From Kudoa neothunni (lineage: Eukaryota; Cnidaria), in assembly GCA_964304625.1 (NCBI GenBank), contig OZ199838.1, positions 3,224,001 through 3,288,000 on the forward strand: DNA of 64,000 nucleotides, read 5' to 3'. Both the position numbers and the translations under genes were made by a program. Shown piece after piece: positions 48,310 to 59,981 of the stretch (position 1 is the first letter of the stretch; the number at the start of each line of letters is the position of its first letter). The notes under the pieces are model-generated. The model made no database searches, was not told the origin of the DNA, and saw nothing but the letters and a program-made list of their open reading frames with translations.

Positions 48310-50058
48310 CCAACTATTTATTATTTAATAAACAGATTAGACTTGTTGATTAGTAGATTATTTTAATTACTCATTTTTTAAAATTTTTATTTCCGTTTCT
48401 ATCGGAATATTCTTAAAATTTTTCAATGTTAGTACAATTAATATAGATAATTTTTACTTAATTGACTTATCTAGCTATTTATGCTTATCGTAATATTACA
48501 TATTTTTATTTGTTGTCAAATCTTTTTGAGTTATTAAGTATAACAATTATTTTCGTTCATTAAAATTTTAAAAATGTTATAGAGAACCATTATGTTTCGT
48601 AATAATACACAAAATACGGATAGAAAAATCTCAGCATTAAAGTAACACTTTTACATAATTTGACGCTCAAAACAAATTTTGTTATCAGCCATTGAATATA
48701 ATAAAGGTAATAAATATTAATTTAAAATCTTTAATATTGTTTTCATCCATTACTAAATAACTTTTTCCTTAATTACATACAGTGTTGGGGATTTTAATTT
48801 TATATCCCATTTGACAGTTTAATAAAACCAACTCAATAATTTGTGAGTTATAATTGTTAGAATATCCCGATTATAATAATGATTAGCAATAATAATCAAT
48901 ATTAACAATAAATTCGTTGAGATCTCCATTTAGAAGTCGATAATTCGAACAACGGTTGCAGTATCATCATAAAAATTTATTTTCATTCTATATTTCTCGT
49001 TTATACAATAGATGAAACCATTTGTTAAAATGCGAAAGTATACCATGTTTCAACATCATGCGATTCATTTAATTTCTACGCAGCAATTAATTTTGTTGAA
49101 CGCTTTCATCGAGTCATGTTATGATTTTTTCCGCTTATAAACCAATATTTCCTACAACGAAATTCGTTCCGCTAATCTTAATAATTAATATTTTGAATTC
49201 TTAAATAATTATCCTTTAGTTTTTAAAAATACCACCAGACATTAAATTATAACTGTTTAAATAGCAGTATATCTCGTTCGTATCATCAAAAACGAAAATA
49301 ATTTCATTACATTATTACTTTATATTTACCAGAAATATCGCTATTTTTAATTTAATTTTATCGGTCATTAGGAGTAAAAAATATTTCGTATATTTGAATA
49401 ATCACGTGATTTTTATTTTCATTATTTTTTTACCTTATATTGATCCAAACTCCCCCAAAATTCAGGAAATAATTGCTAAAAAGAAAATAAAAAATAATTC
49501 TTATTTAATATTTATAAGTTATAACAATTTTTTTATAAAATTGCAACATTAATAGAGTTTTCACATGCGCGCCCCCAAAAAGATCCTATAATAGGTAAGT
49601 TTACGACGTAAATTTTACGTTATTATTCGTACATTTCGGTAAAAAACTTTATTGAGTTTCTTATTTAAAAAAAATGAACTCTATAAACAATCACAAATAT
49701 TAAAGTTACTTTTATTCAGGGATGACTTGTATCCCGCCAAAAAATGAAATTTCTGCCGACCATATTTCTATAAAATTTAAAAAAATGGCGTAAAAATAAT
49801 ATAATTTATATTAATTGCATATTTTGCGCTCATAAAATGCGCAATATTAAGTTCATCTACGTAGAATTAAAACTTAAGAATATTTTCTCAATATGAAAAT
49901 AAATATAACAAATGTACATAAGAAACATGTTTCTAAATTATAATCTCATCGTGACTTATTTCATAAATATACTCTTTAATGATTCGAATTCGGAAAGACA
50001 AAGCTTAATTCCAGTTCATTTCGAAGGTAAATAACAATCTTCAAAACCTACATTAAAT
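48310..50058. other. 3' flank of copy B and gene-free stretch
   Basis: The duplication ends at 48760. Beyond it is unique A+T-rich sequence with no supported gene. Confidence 0.55.
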
Positions 50059-50920
50059 TCAACACAAACGAACAATCATTTTAAAAATACCATCGTAGGT
50101 TTCTTGCGGAGGGCCGAAAATATCAACTTTGACATCCTTGTGAGGATAGCGTTTTTTACAAACCAACAAGTCAACATTCAAACAACGTAAGCATTTCTTC
50201 AATAATAGAGGTATGCAAAAATTTTCCAAAATGTTCAATAATTTCAGACTATGCATAAATAACAGATAAAAAGAATAACACAAAAAAGTACTTTAGGATA
50301 TGCCAGCTTTATCGTGAATGAGATTTTTGAACAGAGTGAATATATAGTTACACATTTTTTTTGCAATTGCGCCAGTTTGATGATCAATCCAAGGTCGACT
50401 AATAAATGAGCTGGTAATAGGCTTGTCACCACTTTCATCATCAACGGTGATGTGCCATTGGTTAGCATAATTGGTGTGTACAATATGTCTAACATCAAGA
50501 GGATTTCTATGAGCAGACCACAAGCAATAAGTAGTTGCACCACCGAAGATACATGAGATGGGTTGTATGGCATCATTCATTGGTTGGAAATGATTCAAAG
50601 TTTGACTAATAACTTTATCCAACGGTAATCCAGTTGATTGTGTATTTAACAATAANNNNNNNNNNNNNNNNNNNNNNNNNNNNNNNNNNNNNNNNNNNNN
50701 NNNNNNNNNNNNNNNNNNNNNNNNNNNNNNNNNNNNNNNNNNNNNNNNNNNNNNNNNNNNNNNNNNNNNNNNNNNNNNNNNNNNNNNNNNNNNNNNNNNN
50801 NNNNNNNNNNNNNNNNNNNNNNNNNNNNNNNNNNNNNNNNNNNNNNNNNNNNNNNCGACTGTAACAACCTTCCTATTAGTGATCAAAAATAATACAATAT
50901 TAATATTGACCATCTGATTA
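50059..50920 (-). CDS. Unrecognised gene, partial, split by an assembly gap
   Basis: A minus-strand frame from the gap edge (50655) to about 50295 looks coding: PLDKVISQTLNHFQPMNDAI, then FGGATTYCLWSAHRNPLDVRH and ANQWHITVDDESGDKPI. Codon choice is balanced and there are no stops for 118 codons. It stops at HDKAGIS, or splices there into a frame at 50165-50240 (SEIIEHFGKFLHTSIIEEML); the junction is unclear. On the other side of the gap an AG acceptor (ACTAATAG) precedes EGCYS-like codons near 50870. I do not recognise the family. Confidence 0.4.
50656..50855. other. Assembly gap, 200 N
   Basis: Exactly 200 undetermined bases, probably a fixed-size placeholder rather than a measured length. 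Confidence 0.99.
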
Positions 50921-52400
50921 TGCAGAAAAATTAAATTAACCTAAATGGATGTTTCAGGGAAAAAGTGTTGTTTTATTTTTTAAGATTAATCCTTTTCGTT
51001 ACATATAATTTAATTTCTCTCTCAAAAAACCAAATTATTTTCTTTGAAATACAGCAAATGCCCTGTAGCGCTTTGAACTAAAGCGTTTACGCTTATTTCA
51101 ATTATACTAACAAAATATCACTAATAAATCCTGTATTTTACCTATCGAGAAGGACGTTAGTTCAACCTAATTAAATAGGTTAAATTCACCTATTATTATT
51201 GTTAAATTATAAGAAGCGTCACGGATTCTGTAAAAAGCAATTGTTCAAATCAGTTCTCCCCATGCTGGAGTCTGTAAATCCCCCAAGGGGCACGCACACT
51301 AATTTCAGGGATTCTGCAAGAAGTTTTATACTATTAAAAAATCGGTCGTTCCTAAATTGCAGAATATAACAAAAGCAGCGTTTAAAAACATGTGACAATA
51401 ATATCATAAATATAAATATATATGGTTAATATAATTATAAGTTCTTATTCACTTGACTTAGCTAGTCGAGGGTCCATCAACCAAAGAGATTAAGAAATAA
51501 TTGTTTACATGAGTCATTTTTTATTTCCTATGGGTAAAATTATGATTAAAAGGACAAAAATTAAATAAGCAATGATGATGTATACGAAAAGATTCATCAG
51601 ATAATATGCATTTAAATCAGTGCTTCCCGATTCATTTTAGTTCCCACACCCCCTTCCAAAAAAGAGATTTAAAAATGGATTTATTTTTAGGCGGGAGAAA
51701 TATTTTTACTAAACTTACTTTAAAAAGAAATCAGATGTGAACAAACAAATACATATGATAATAAAATAAATTTTTTCACCCTGTTTCTTGCCTTTTTGGA
51801 CAATAATTAAGTTACAATAAGGCTATTTATCAGTTAAATATATACGTAAATAATAATTTGCGGATGCACTAGATATATAAATATTTTAATGAAAATATAA
51901 CATGCGAATAATGGTGCTTCTGCCATATTATGGATTTTGTAGTTTTTTTGTTGATTCTAAATTTAAAAATTAAATGAGGAAACTAAATATGTGATCCGAT
52001 CTCGAATGAAAAGTTTTAATTTATACCGTAAAGCCTGGATATTGCGTGACTCGACATAGCATAATTAAAGATTTTTCGATGTTTTCTAACTTAAAAAGTT
52101 TCAAAAAAGTCTTCCATTCAATAGTTAATATGTTTAGAAATGTGATTATTAATTTTTGATGAAATAACTCGATTAATCCTATATTCGATTCCCCAAAAAA
52201 TAATGATAGGACGATCTCAGAGAAGCATGAGAGGAATAAATTCAAATAATTAAATATTACGATTAGATTAAAGCAATAAATATCAGGTGCCAACATGATG
52301 ACAATAAAGCATTTTAACCAGCCAAGTAATGGCTGGATTTTAGCTTTCAGTAAACCAAGATAGGTTATTCCTCTGTACATAGAATATTATCAAAAAAAGA
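50921..52400. other. Gene-free stretch with a possible hAT end
   Basis: No gene supported. At about 51615 CAGTGCTTCCCGATTCATTT looks like a hAT terminus, but no partner was found. The minus-strand frames at 51219-51407 and 52021-52380 resemble nothing known and look accidental. Confidence 0.45.
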
Positions 52401-52404
52401 TAAA

Positions 52405-52959
52405 TTTATTAGTTCAAACGTTTCAATTGATCGAATACGAGTTTCTTGGGGAAAATACACTCAGATTGAAAATGAGTTGTATAATTGGATTGTAAGCATG
52501 CGAGAGAAAAAGAAAAATATCTCAAAATTTATAATAAAAGGAAAGGCGATGCTTATAGCAAATAAACTTCAAGTCAAAGATTTTCATTCCAATGATGGGT
52601 GGTTTTAGAATGTCAAAAAGCGGTTCAGTTTGAAAAACCAAAAGCTCCACGGAGAAGTAGGTAGTGCCGTTACGATAGCAGTTACTGGAAGGATTGAACA
52701 ATTTTCGGATGTAATACATAAATACAATCATGAAAATATTTGTAATCTCGACGAATTTGCTCTTCTTTTCGAACAACTTCCCAAGCGTACTTATCGTACT
52801 TATACAATAAAAAACGAAATCGAAGTGAAGGGTTTTAAACACTCAAAAAAAGAGTCATGTGTTGGTAATTGCATCTTTGGTAGGTTTCAAAAACCACGTT
52901 ATTTTAAAGGGGTGAATGATTTTCCTTGCAGATATTTCGCCCAAAATATGGTTGGGTGA
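52405..52959 (+). pseudogene. pogo/Tigger-like transposase fragment
   Basis: Reads SIDRIRVSWGKYTQIENELY, then NWIVSMREKKKNISKF and MLIANKLQVKDFHSNDGWF, then a TAG, then KKRFSLKNQKLHGEVGSAV: the CENP-B-type HTH with its usual GEV.SA. NHENICNLDEFALLFEQLP carries the first catalytic Asp, followed by KRTYRTYTIKNEIEVKG and GRFQKPRYFKG. It stops at 52959 before the second Asp, so the C-terminal half is missing. It is only distantly like the element at 41519-43875. The minus-strand frame at 52522-52842 is its shadow. Confidence 0.83.
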
Positions 52960-53281
52960 CAACAGCCATTTTCTACGAGATACTACAAGATTTGGATAAT
53001 AAATTTATTCGAGAAATTAATCATAATTCTATAAAGCTATAAAAAAATATTTATAATACCCAACCAAATATACAATTTTAATAAATATTATTAAATTTTC
53101 ACCTAAGCTCGTGCCAAAATTTACATAATTCTACAATCCTGCAGTGATGGATTTTACTCACCTTTTAGTAAGTTCCTATAAATTGTGAAAAATCAGTTTA
53201 TTAACGCACAATAAAAGTTAGTTAAATTCACGAATGATTTATTTACTTCACAAATATAAAAAAATATATTATTCCCACTAA

Positions 53282-53298
53282 TTGGCGGGATTTCGCGC
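53282..53298 (+). promoter_or_regulatory. Two adjacent E2F-like sites upstream of the TRAIP-like gene
   Basis: TTGGCGGGA directly followed by TTTCGCGC. Both match the E2F consensus (TTTSSCGC type) and stand out in A+T-rich surroundings about 190 bases before the start codon. TRAIP is S-phase expressed in animals, which fits, but binding is inference. Confidence 0.5.
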
Positions 53299-53486
53299 TA
53301 ATACGTAATCTCAAGATTAGGGTAGTGCCAAACCTCAGTAATAAAAATTTGAACCACGCGCTTATATATCAAATTTATTGTTAGTTAAAAGTATATTTTT
53401 ATATTATGATTTATATCGGTTCCTTGAAATTAAATAATGAATTAATTTTAAGTGCGCCAAAAATTAATGCGCAGAATAAATTCCGA

Positions 53487-54684
53487 ATGACAGCAGTGGT
53501 ATGCACTATATGTAGGTTGAAACTGGAACCTGATAAGATGAGTTCTTTGTGTTGTAAGTTTAATGAGAGATGGAGATATTTAATTTTTTTGACAGGCGGC
53601 CACATTTTCCACACATTTTGGTAATTTTCAGTAAATAAAATTTCGCAAAATAAATTTGATAAAGTATAAACCAATGGTTGGCTGCTAGTAGAACATGCCC
53701 AAAATGTCGCCAAAAGACTATCAAATCTCAAAAATTATATTTTGATGTTGACGAAAATTCAACCGAAAATGGTTCCATTAATCTTTTGGATGATACACTT
53801 GAGAGAGTGAGTTGACCTATTCAGCCACTCTTTATTGAAAACTTTTTATCTTTGGTCATAGGAATTGACAACTCAAGCTCGTCATTTCGATTCAATTATT
53901 TCAGAAATGACAACTAACGAAGCCAAATTGAAATTGGAGATTAAAACTCTACAAAAAACAAACGAAAAATTTGATTTAGACAATATTGATATGAGTGTAG
54001 GGAATGTAGTTTTGATAGAGAATTGTAAAATCTCTGTAGAACCAGCTCGATATCATTAAACAACAACTCCTAAATTATAACGCTCATATGGATGAGTTGG
54101 AGCAGTTGAAACGAAAGTTGACGTTATTTGAACAGTATTTCTTTTCCAATAATCCATCGATTTCTACGAAATTTTTAACTTACAAATAAGTGTTCAAAAA
54201 TGCGTGAAAAATTGTGAGGAAGACATAGAAGAAATGACCAAAAATATCACCGATAGACAATCTACGAAAGATTTGACAACATTTTTCTGTGTGTTAAAAC
54301 GGTAGCTTCATTCAAATACTCATGATTACGATCAAATTTGCAGAGAATATGACACATTGAAGAAACACCATGAATCATTTTGCAAAAATTCTATTGAAGA
54401 GTTAAGAGCCAAAACTCTAAAATACAAAAAGTTGCTACTTCAAAAATCCGCCCAAGAAAATGTTAGCGACGACAAATCCAATCAAACATTGTATTTGGTT
54501 GTTTTTTCTTCTAAGTTTAGTTTATGTTTCCAAGAAGTATTAGAGAGTCTAAAATTTATGAAGATTTAATTCCTATGAAGAAAGGTAACAATCTGCTTCT
54601 TGGAATTTTTTATGAAATAATAATGATAATAATCGGTTTATTCAATTAGTGCTGTTTGTGCAACCTCCTCCGATAACGCCGTAA
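53487..54684 (+). CDS. TRAIP: TRAIP-like RING E3 ubiquitin ligase, nine exons
   Basis: TRAIP ubiquitinates the replicative helicase and stalled replisomes in the nucleus. Exons: 53487-53553, 53596-53620, 53665-53806, 53862-53996, 54040-54134, 54191-54301, 54344-54490, 54535-54584 and 54650-54684. Introns are 42-65 nt, and the product is 268 residues. The RING is complete at residues 6-50: CTIC, SSLCCGHIFHTFC and WLAASRTCPKC, with TRAIP-specific wording around SRTCPKCRQKTI and KLYFD. A long coiled coil follows (EAKLKLEIKTLQKTNEKFD, DELEQLKRKLTLFE), then FCVLKREYDTLKKHHESF, matching the human CVSLKKEYENLK segment. It is shorter than vertebrate TRAIP, and no C-terminal PIP box is visible. The last two exons are less certain. 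An in-frame upstream ATG exists at 53406. Confidence 0.82.
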
Positions 54685-55318
54685 TTTAGTGTCATGATTT
54701 TAGGCTTGAAATTCTGTAGAGCACTCAAGAATGTCAATGAAATCAAATCAAAAATTTCTCAAAGGAAAAGTGTAGCTTCAATGCACCCATATAGTATTCT
54801 AAAAATAAAAAACTCAATCAAAAATAGACAAAGATTTAGTTAATGTTTTTATTTGTTAATTATATAACTGTATTTCTTTTGATTACCGTGGGAATTTTTC
54901 TTCTCTTCATTTTTGTAGTGTTGATAGGACTAAATTAAAAGAGCATTAGTTTATAAATTGTTTTTCTAAAATGTGAGATTCTTCTTATTGAGTTCTAACA
55001 ACCAATTAAAGGTGCTTTTAGTTAATATACTTATTCTCTAATTCTTAGATACTTTAATACACTAAAAATTCAAGGTAAAAATTTCTAGGCTATTTCTTGA
55101 TGACAGTTTATAGTTTATTCACAACTCAATATCGTAACTGATATGGGCAATGATTACTTTTACGGGCGAATTTAATCTGTGTGTGTATTGATTATTCTCG
55201 CGGAAATGGATATCTGCAAAACTAAGTGAAACAACATGTTATAATAATTTTTTTAAATATTCATATGTACGATTTAATCTGTTTCTTAATTTCAACAACA
55301 TTGTTCCACTCTCTATAC
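54685..55318. other. 3' flank of the TRAIP-like gene
   Basis: No gene seen. Ends at the 8-bp target duplication CTCTATAC (55311-55318) of the hAT element. Confidence 0.55.
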
Positions 55319-57725
55319 CATCGGTTCTTAACCTGGTTTCCACAAGTAGGCCATTTAAAAAACGAGAATGATTATGTGTTGAAGTGAGGATCATCAAAGA
55401 TTTGGATAGGGGTTCCATGATTGCAACATTTTGTGGTTGTTATTAATTTAGACAAACATTTTGATAGATGATACATCTCAACAAATTAATTATATTAATT
55501 AAAAACGCTTGAAACATTTAACCACATCAAAATATTTAAGCAGATTATAAAATATAATGTAATATTTCAATTTATATTCAAAAACTGAATAATAAATGTT
55601 TATTTTTAGATTTTTCATCAAGTTTATATTGTTGAGATAAACAATAAAAAAATCGTATATTTTGATTTGTGACGATTGTTTTACTTTAAAGTTTATTTTA
55701 ATTACAAAATAATTATTGAATATTTTTGTTTTTAATTTATTAATGTGTATAAATAAAAAGATAATTTATAAACTAAACACCAAATTAAGGAATACTATCG
55801 CTTAATGGAGACAACTTTGTTCTAATTTTGAATAGATTAAATCAGAATATTCGATTTTTAAATACGAACTCACAAGATTGAACATTTACAAACTAATTAC
55901 TAAGATACAAACAAAATAAATCAGTGAACAATTAATGACTTCAAATTTATTAAAATTATATAGAAACAACAATTTTTTTGATGTATTTATAAACAACATA
56001 GAGATTCCGCGTGAATCCGAATGTGTTCGACTTACGATTTATTTCTGGTTTATAGATTAATTCTTTTAGGGCTAAATTTAAATAAATAATGTAATTTTTT
56101 GTGATAAGAATAAAAATGAAAACATTTTTGAAAAAGAAGTGAATTAACAGGACGAATTGTAGGAAACGACTTTATTTCCGATTTTGTATGCGACACCACC
56201 CGAAGTTTGTACATATATATTGTAGTACTGTAGTTTAGCCGATATTTTCAAAAAAACAAAATAGTTTATTCGAAAAAATAATGCACTGTTGAATTTGATA
56301 AGAAAATTTCTCCTAACATTGATTACGTAAATTCACCGTGAACGAATCACACAATCTTGTTAATACATTAACTTAATCTCTTCGAAATAGAGGATAATCC
56401 ATATATCCTCGAAATTTCGAGGGTTTGGAGATCTTTCGAGGGTCGAGGATCCTCGATTTTTTGAAGCCTTATCTGTGAATGATTTAAATCAGATCTGAAT
56501 CCAATTTTATCGCCATACATTCATTATAATTAGGTATTTTTAAACATTAGCGTAATTATTTCAAAATTTCCTTGTATTACATTTATTTTGTAAAAAAATC
56601 TATAAAGCAAAAATTATCCAATAGGTTATTTGATTAACACTAAAAATTCCCCAAATATACTTCTTAATGTCGCAGAGTACGAAATTAGAGTGATTACTCC
56701 TTTTACAAAAAGCTATTATTTCGATATTAGATTTCCATGTTGTTTACCATAAAAAAGTCACAAAATCGCTTATATGCGTGTTACTCTTTGAAATACTTAT
56801 CAGAATTCAGTGAACTTATTGATAAAAAGAAACTACAAAAATCTCATTAAATTTTTTTAATGTCTATTATTTATAAGAAGTTGGATTTTTGAAAATTTAC
56901 GAAAATTCTGTTGAGTAAATAATGAATAAATAACGAAACATTACACAGTCGATGTCAGTCCGCATGCGCAACATCAAAAACTCCTCATTCTCTCATTATT
57001 TTTCCACCATTTATTCAAAGTACGATGGTTTTTCATCAATTTTCTTGTTTTTACGCTATATAAAACATATGTGTAAACTGTTAATCAATATTCGTAGTTT
57101 CGTATTGTAGAGTTCATGAAAAAGACATATGTTGTTATTTTTCAACATTTTGACCAATTTTGTGTTTAGAAAGAGTTTAAAAATATATCTGATAACTTTT
57201 GGTGAAATAAGCACTGTTTTCCATCGTTTTTTGTTTATCTGCGCAGTTTTCCACTGCGTTGTTTAAAATAAGACAAATTAATTGACAGTTGTTATAAAAT
57301 ATGAATTAAATGTTAAAATGAAAAAACCGCACACATAGATATAGATATACACCTATACATACAATCATACTCCACGAGAATGTAACAGCATTAATATATG
57401 CGCATGCGTACATAGAATATAACACTGATAATTGGTCATTTATTCAACATCTACACAATGAATTTTCCTCATATTTAGTCAGTAAATTTAGAATTATATT
57501 TGAGACAATTTAATCAAATAAAAAAAGGGGGTAGATTTCTACCCCATATTATTTGAAGGGTGTAATTTTTTCAGCTACTTAGAAGGTTACTGAAGTGGAC
57601 AATGGGAACAAACGGCTAAAATATTTATATGTCTGATTGGATTATGCATTAAAACAAGATGTGTTACGTGGTGAATCCATTACACAAATTAGGGGTTCGC
57701 GAGGAAAAAAGATTAAGAACGATTG
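55319..57725. mobile_element. hAT-type element with a perfect 8-bp target duplication
   Basis: The left end is CATCGGTTCTTAACCTGGTT and the right-end reverse complement is CAATCGTTCTTAATCTTTTT, followed by TCC and a CGCGAACCCCTAA-like subterminal word typical of hAT elements. CTCTATAC stands immediately outside both ends (55311-55318 and 57726-57733). The 2.4-kb interior is A+T-rich and shows no transposase, so this is a non-autonomous or fully decayed body. The clean target repeat argues for a recent move. TCGAGG palindromes lie inside at 56407-56456. Confidence 0.8.
56407..56456. repeat. Clustered TCGAGG palindromes
   Basis: CCTCGAAATTTCGAGG (56407-56422) and TCGAGGATCCTCGA (56443-56456) are perfect palindromes built on the same hexamer, with a further TCGAGG between them at about 56436. 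Confidence 0.75.
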
Positions 57726-57733
57726 CTCTATAC

Positions 57734-58723
57734 ACTAATTTTTGAATATCGAATATTAGTTTTTAAATCCATTTTAATATTCTAAATTTTACATCGGTCT
57801 TATTAAGTGAAGTTAAATTTATCTGATAATGGAGTTATGTCGTATGGTATATCGAAACGATTTATTATCATCATAAAAATGAAATAGATATTTTTTAAAT
57901 TTTCAAATTAGCATATTAAGCTAACAAATCATATTAAAAATATTTTATATAAATATTTGAGTGAAACTGAGTTTAAAAAACATTATATGTTAGTTGCTTT
58001 TGCATTAAATTATTCGTTGAACAAAAATTAAGTCAATTCAATGCTGTTTTTGAGCCTCAGGGAGTATTATTAGCAGAGTGGTGTTGGCATTGAAAATTCT
58101 ATAAATTTCCCATACTACAGAACTTTTGAGTGTCCAAATATAAAATTAATTATTTTTCAATGTTCTAGCTTTATTTTTAAGTATTATAAAATCAATTTTA
58201 ATATTCTAAAAGTTAAATTCTTCAATTTATTTTATATAAAATTATTTAGGTAGTTGATGTAAAATTAGGAAAAAAAATTATAAGGGTACAATCCAACAGG
58301 GTTTGTATGTAATGAGTTGGAAGATAGAGTTTTATGGAGTTTTATCACGTAGAATCGCTGCATTACGTACGAGTCATGTTTTTGATTGATTTATTTGATA
58401 GTTGAAAGTATTTTTTTCATTATAAGTAAGAATTTGAAAATTAAAATTTATGTTAATGTAAAAAAATGGAGATTACGTACGAGCCTTGTTGCATCGTATT
58501 TTGTTTGAGGAAAAAAAATTCAATAAATATTCACAATGAATAAATGTTGAAACCATATTTGGAAAGTAACAGTTGAGATATTTAGCTTAAATTTTAATTT
58601 ATAAAATTATTGATTTAATTGATTTAATAAATTGAGAGAGCATTTAAAAAATAAAAAGACAAAATCAATTTTCTAATTCACGCGCAAGCGCGTAAATTAT
58701 AAACGCTCATTCTGTTCTTCCAA
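57734..58723. other. Upstream region of RAD9
   Basis: A+T-rich with no gene. Ends in the CG-rich palindrome at 58679-58692. Confidence 0.5.
58679..58692 (+). promoter_or_regulatory. ACGCGCAAGCGCGT palindrome upstream of RAD9
   Basis: A near-perfect 14-base palindrome (ACGCGC AA GCGCGT), 31 bases before the RAD9 start, in otherwise A+T-rich sequence. It contains GCGC cores like those of E2F or MCB elements. Its role is inference. Confidence 0.45.
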
Positions 58724-59981
58724 ATGAACATATCAATAAAAGGAAAATACCTAAAAAGTGTTTTGAATATTTTATAAACCCAAATAACTCAATTATGGAA
58801 TATGAATAGCTTTTGGAAAAGTACTCAATGCATTCACTAAGATTGCGGAAACAATGCAAATAAGCCTTGATGTTGGTGATTCGTTGGATTCGGCGAATCA
58901 ACTTTTGTTAAAGGTTTAGTTAGTTTGAATATGTTTCTTATTTAATTATATAGGAATTTTCATTGAAAGCTTCAAGTATAAATAAAACTGGTTATTTTGA
59001 TGCAAAATTCGAGCCAAATACCTTTTTCACCTACGAAGATAAATCTGCCAATTATGAGAAAACTGGAAAGTTGATTTATGAAATAACAACAAAAGTAAGT
59101 GTTTCTTGTCTGGATACGGCAGGAAATTTTAATTAACAATAAATTTTTCAAGCATCTCGCCGTACATTTTAAAGCGGCTTCGAGTCTTGAGAAATTACTT
59201 GATGATTGCAAGTTGTGCTTTGAAAATGATGATTATATTGTTCTGGTTTTCAAATACAAGCCAAGTATTTTTATGTTGAGTGGTGGGCATGCTACTATCT
59301 ATGCATGCCATTTAGAAATTACAAAATCGTTTAAAATTTATTATAACACTCTTTCTACTGTAATTGAACCTCCTCGTTGTCAATACAACTCAAGAAACAA
59401 TGAATTAGTAGTGACACCAAAGTAACTATTAGTGGTTGCTTTGGATCGAATGCTGTTTTAAAACCATTTAGTGTATTGGATACAATGATTAGTCAGTTTA
59501 GCCAAGATTGTCACTTTATGCAACTGTCTATCGATGGCAGTGATATTCGATTACAGACTGTTGCTAATGGTGAATATACTGTGTATATGTTTGCTAATAA
59601 TGCGTAAAGTTTCCCACAATGACGTGGTTATGGAAGATGGGGGCCAATCTTGTGTGAGAACAACTTTCAATTTGGTACCCACCGACTTCATCTCAACACA
59701 CATTACCTCGAACAGCAAAATCGTGTTTCCTTACCATTATCTCAAAATTATGGCAAACATTAATGAGCACAATAGACAAGCTTCTAAAATACAACTAAAC
59801 TTTGACTCCTCGACTGAAAATTCGTAACTCTCTCCGCCTAATATATTCATCATTTAATGTTTAACTCAAAAGTCCTATAGAGTTCAAATTCGTGTTAAAT
59901 GAATGTGACTGTCGTCTTATTTTATGCAGTTTATCAATGCCCACTGTTACATCTTCACAAAGTTGTTTTTTGAATATTTGA
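58724..59981 (+). CDS. RAD9A: RAD9, 9-1-1 checkpoint clamp subunit, eight exons
   Basis: RAD9 forms the PCNA-like ring with RAD1 and HUS1 that loads at damaged DNA and activates ATR signalling. Exons: 58724-58757, 58810-58913, 58954-59094, 59153-59264, 59316-59421, 59472-59603, 59659-59823 and 59873-59981. Introns are 40-58 nt, all GT-AG with agreeing phases, and the product is 300 residues. N-terminal wording MNISIKGKYLKTFGKVLNAF then TKIAETMQISLDVGDSL matches the first PCNA-like fold. AVHFKAASSLEKLLDDCKL and VFKYKPKITKSFKIYY match the RAD9 interdomain part. VVTPNVLDTMISQFSQDC starts the second fold, and PIEFKFVLNECDCRLILCSL closes it. The long phosphorylated tail of vertebrate RAD9 is reduced to about 15 residues. 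HUS1 or PCNA fits worse. Confidence 0.85.

Larger units (their letters stand above)
37913..48760 (+). repeat. Segmental duplication, copy B
   Basis: Same block as 24455-31877 in direct orientation. It is longer because of an IS630-like element (39217-40439) and a pogo element with a solo LTR (41519-43875). Single-base indels in homopolymers become frequent after about 46286. Confidence 0.92.

Noticed and set aside
52522-52842. 106-codon minus-strand frame
   Set aside because: The plus strand here is a clear CENP-B-type pogo transposase fragment.
59099-59830. RAD9 first appeared to carry two compensating frameshifts
   Set aside because: GT-AG introns of 50 nt (59422-59471) and 55 nt (59604-59658) restore one frame with correct phases and better family match, so no frameshift is needed.
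58724-59981. HUS1 or PCNA as identity of the clamp gene
   Set aside because: The N-terminal wording, the KYKPKITKSFKIYY region and the closing PIEFKFVLNE segment follow RAD9, not HUS1 or PCNA.
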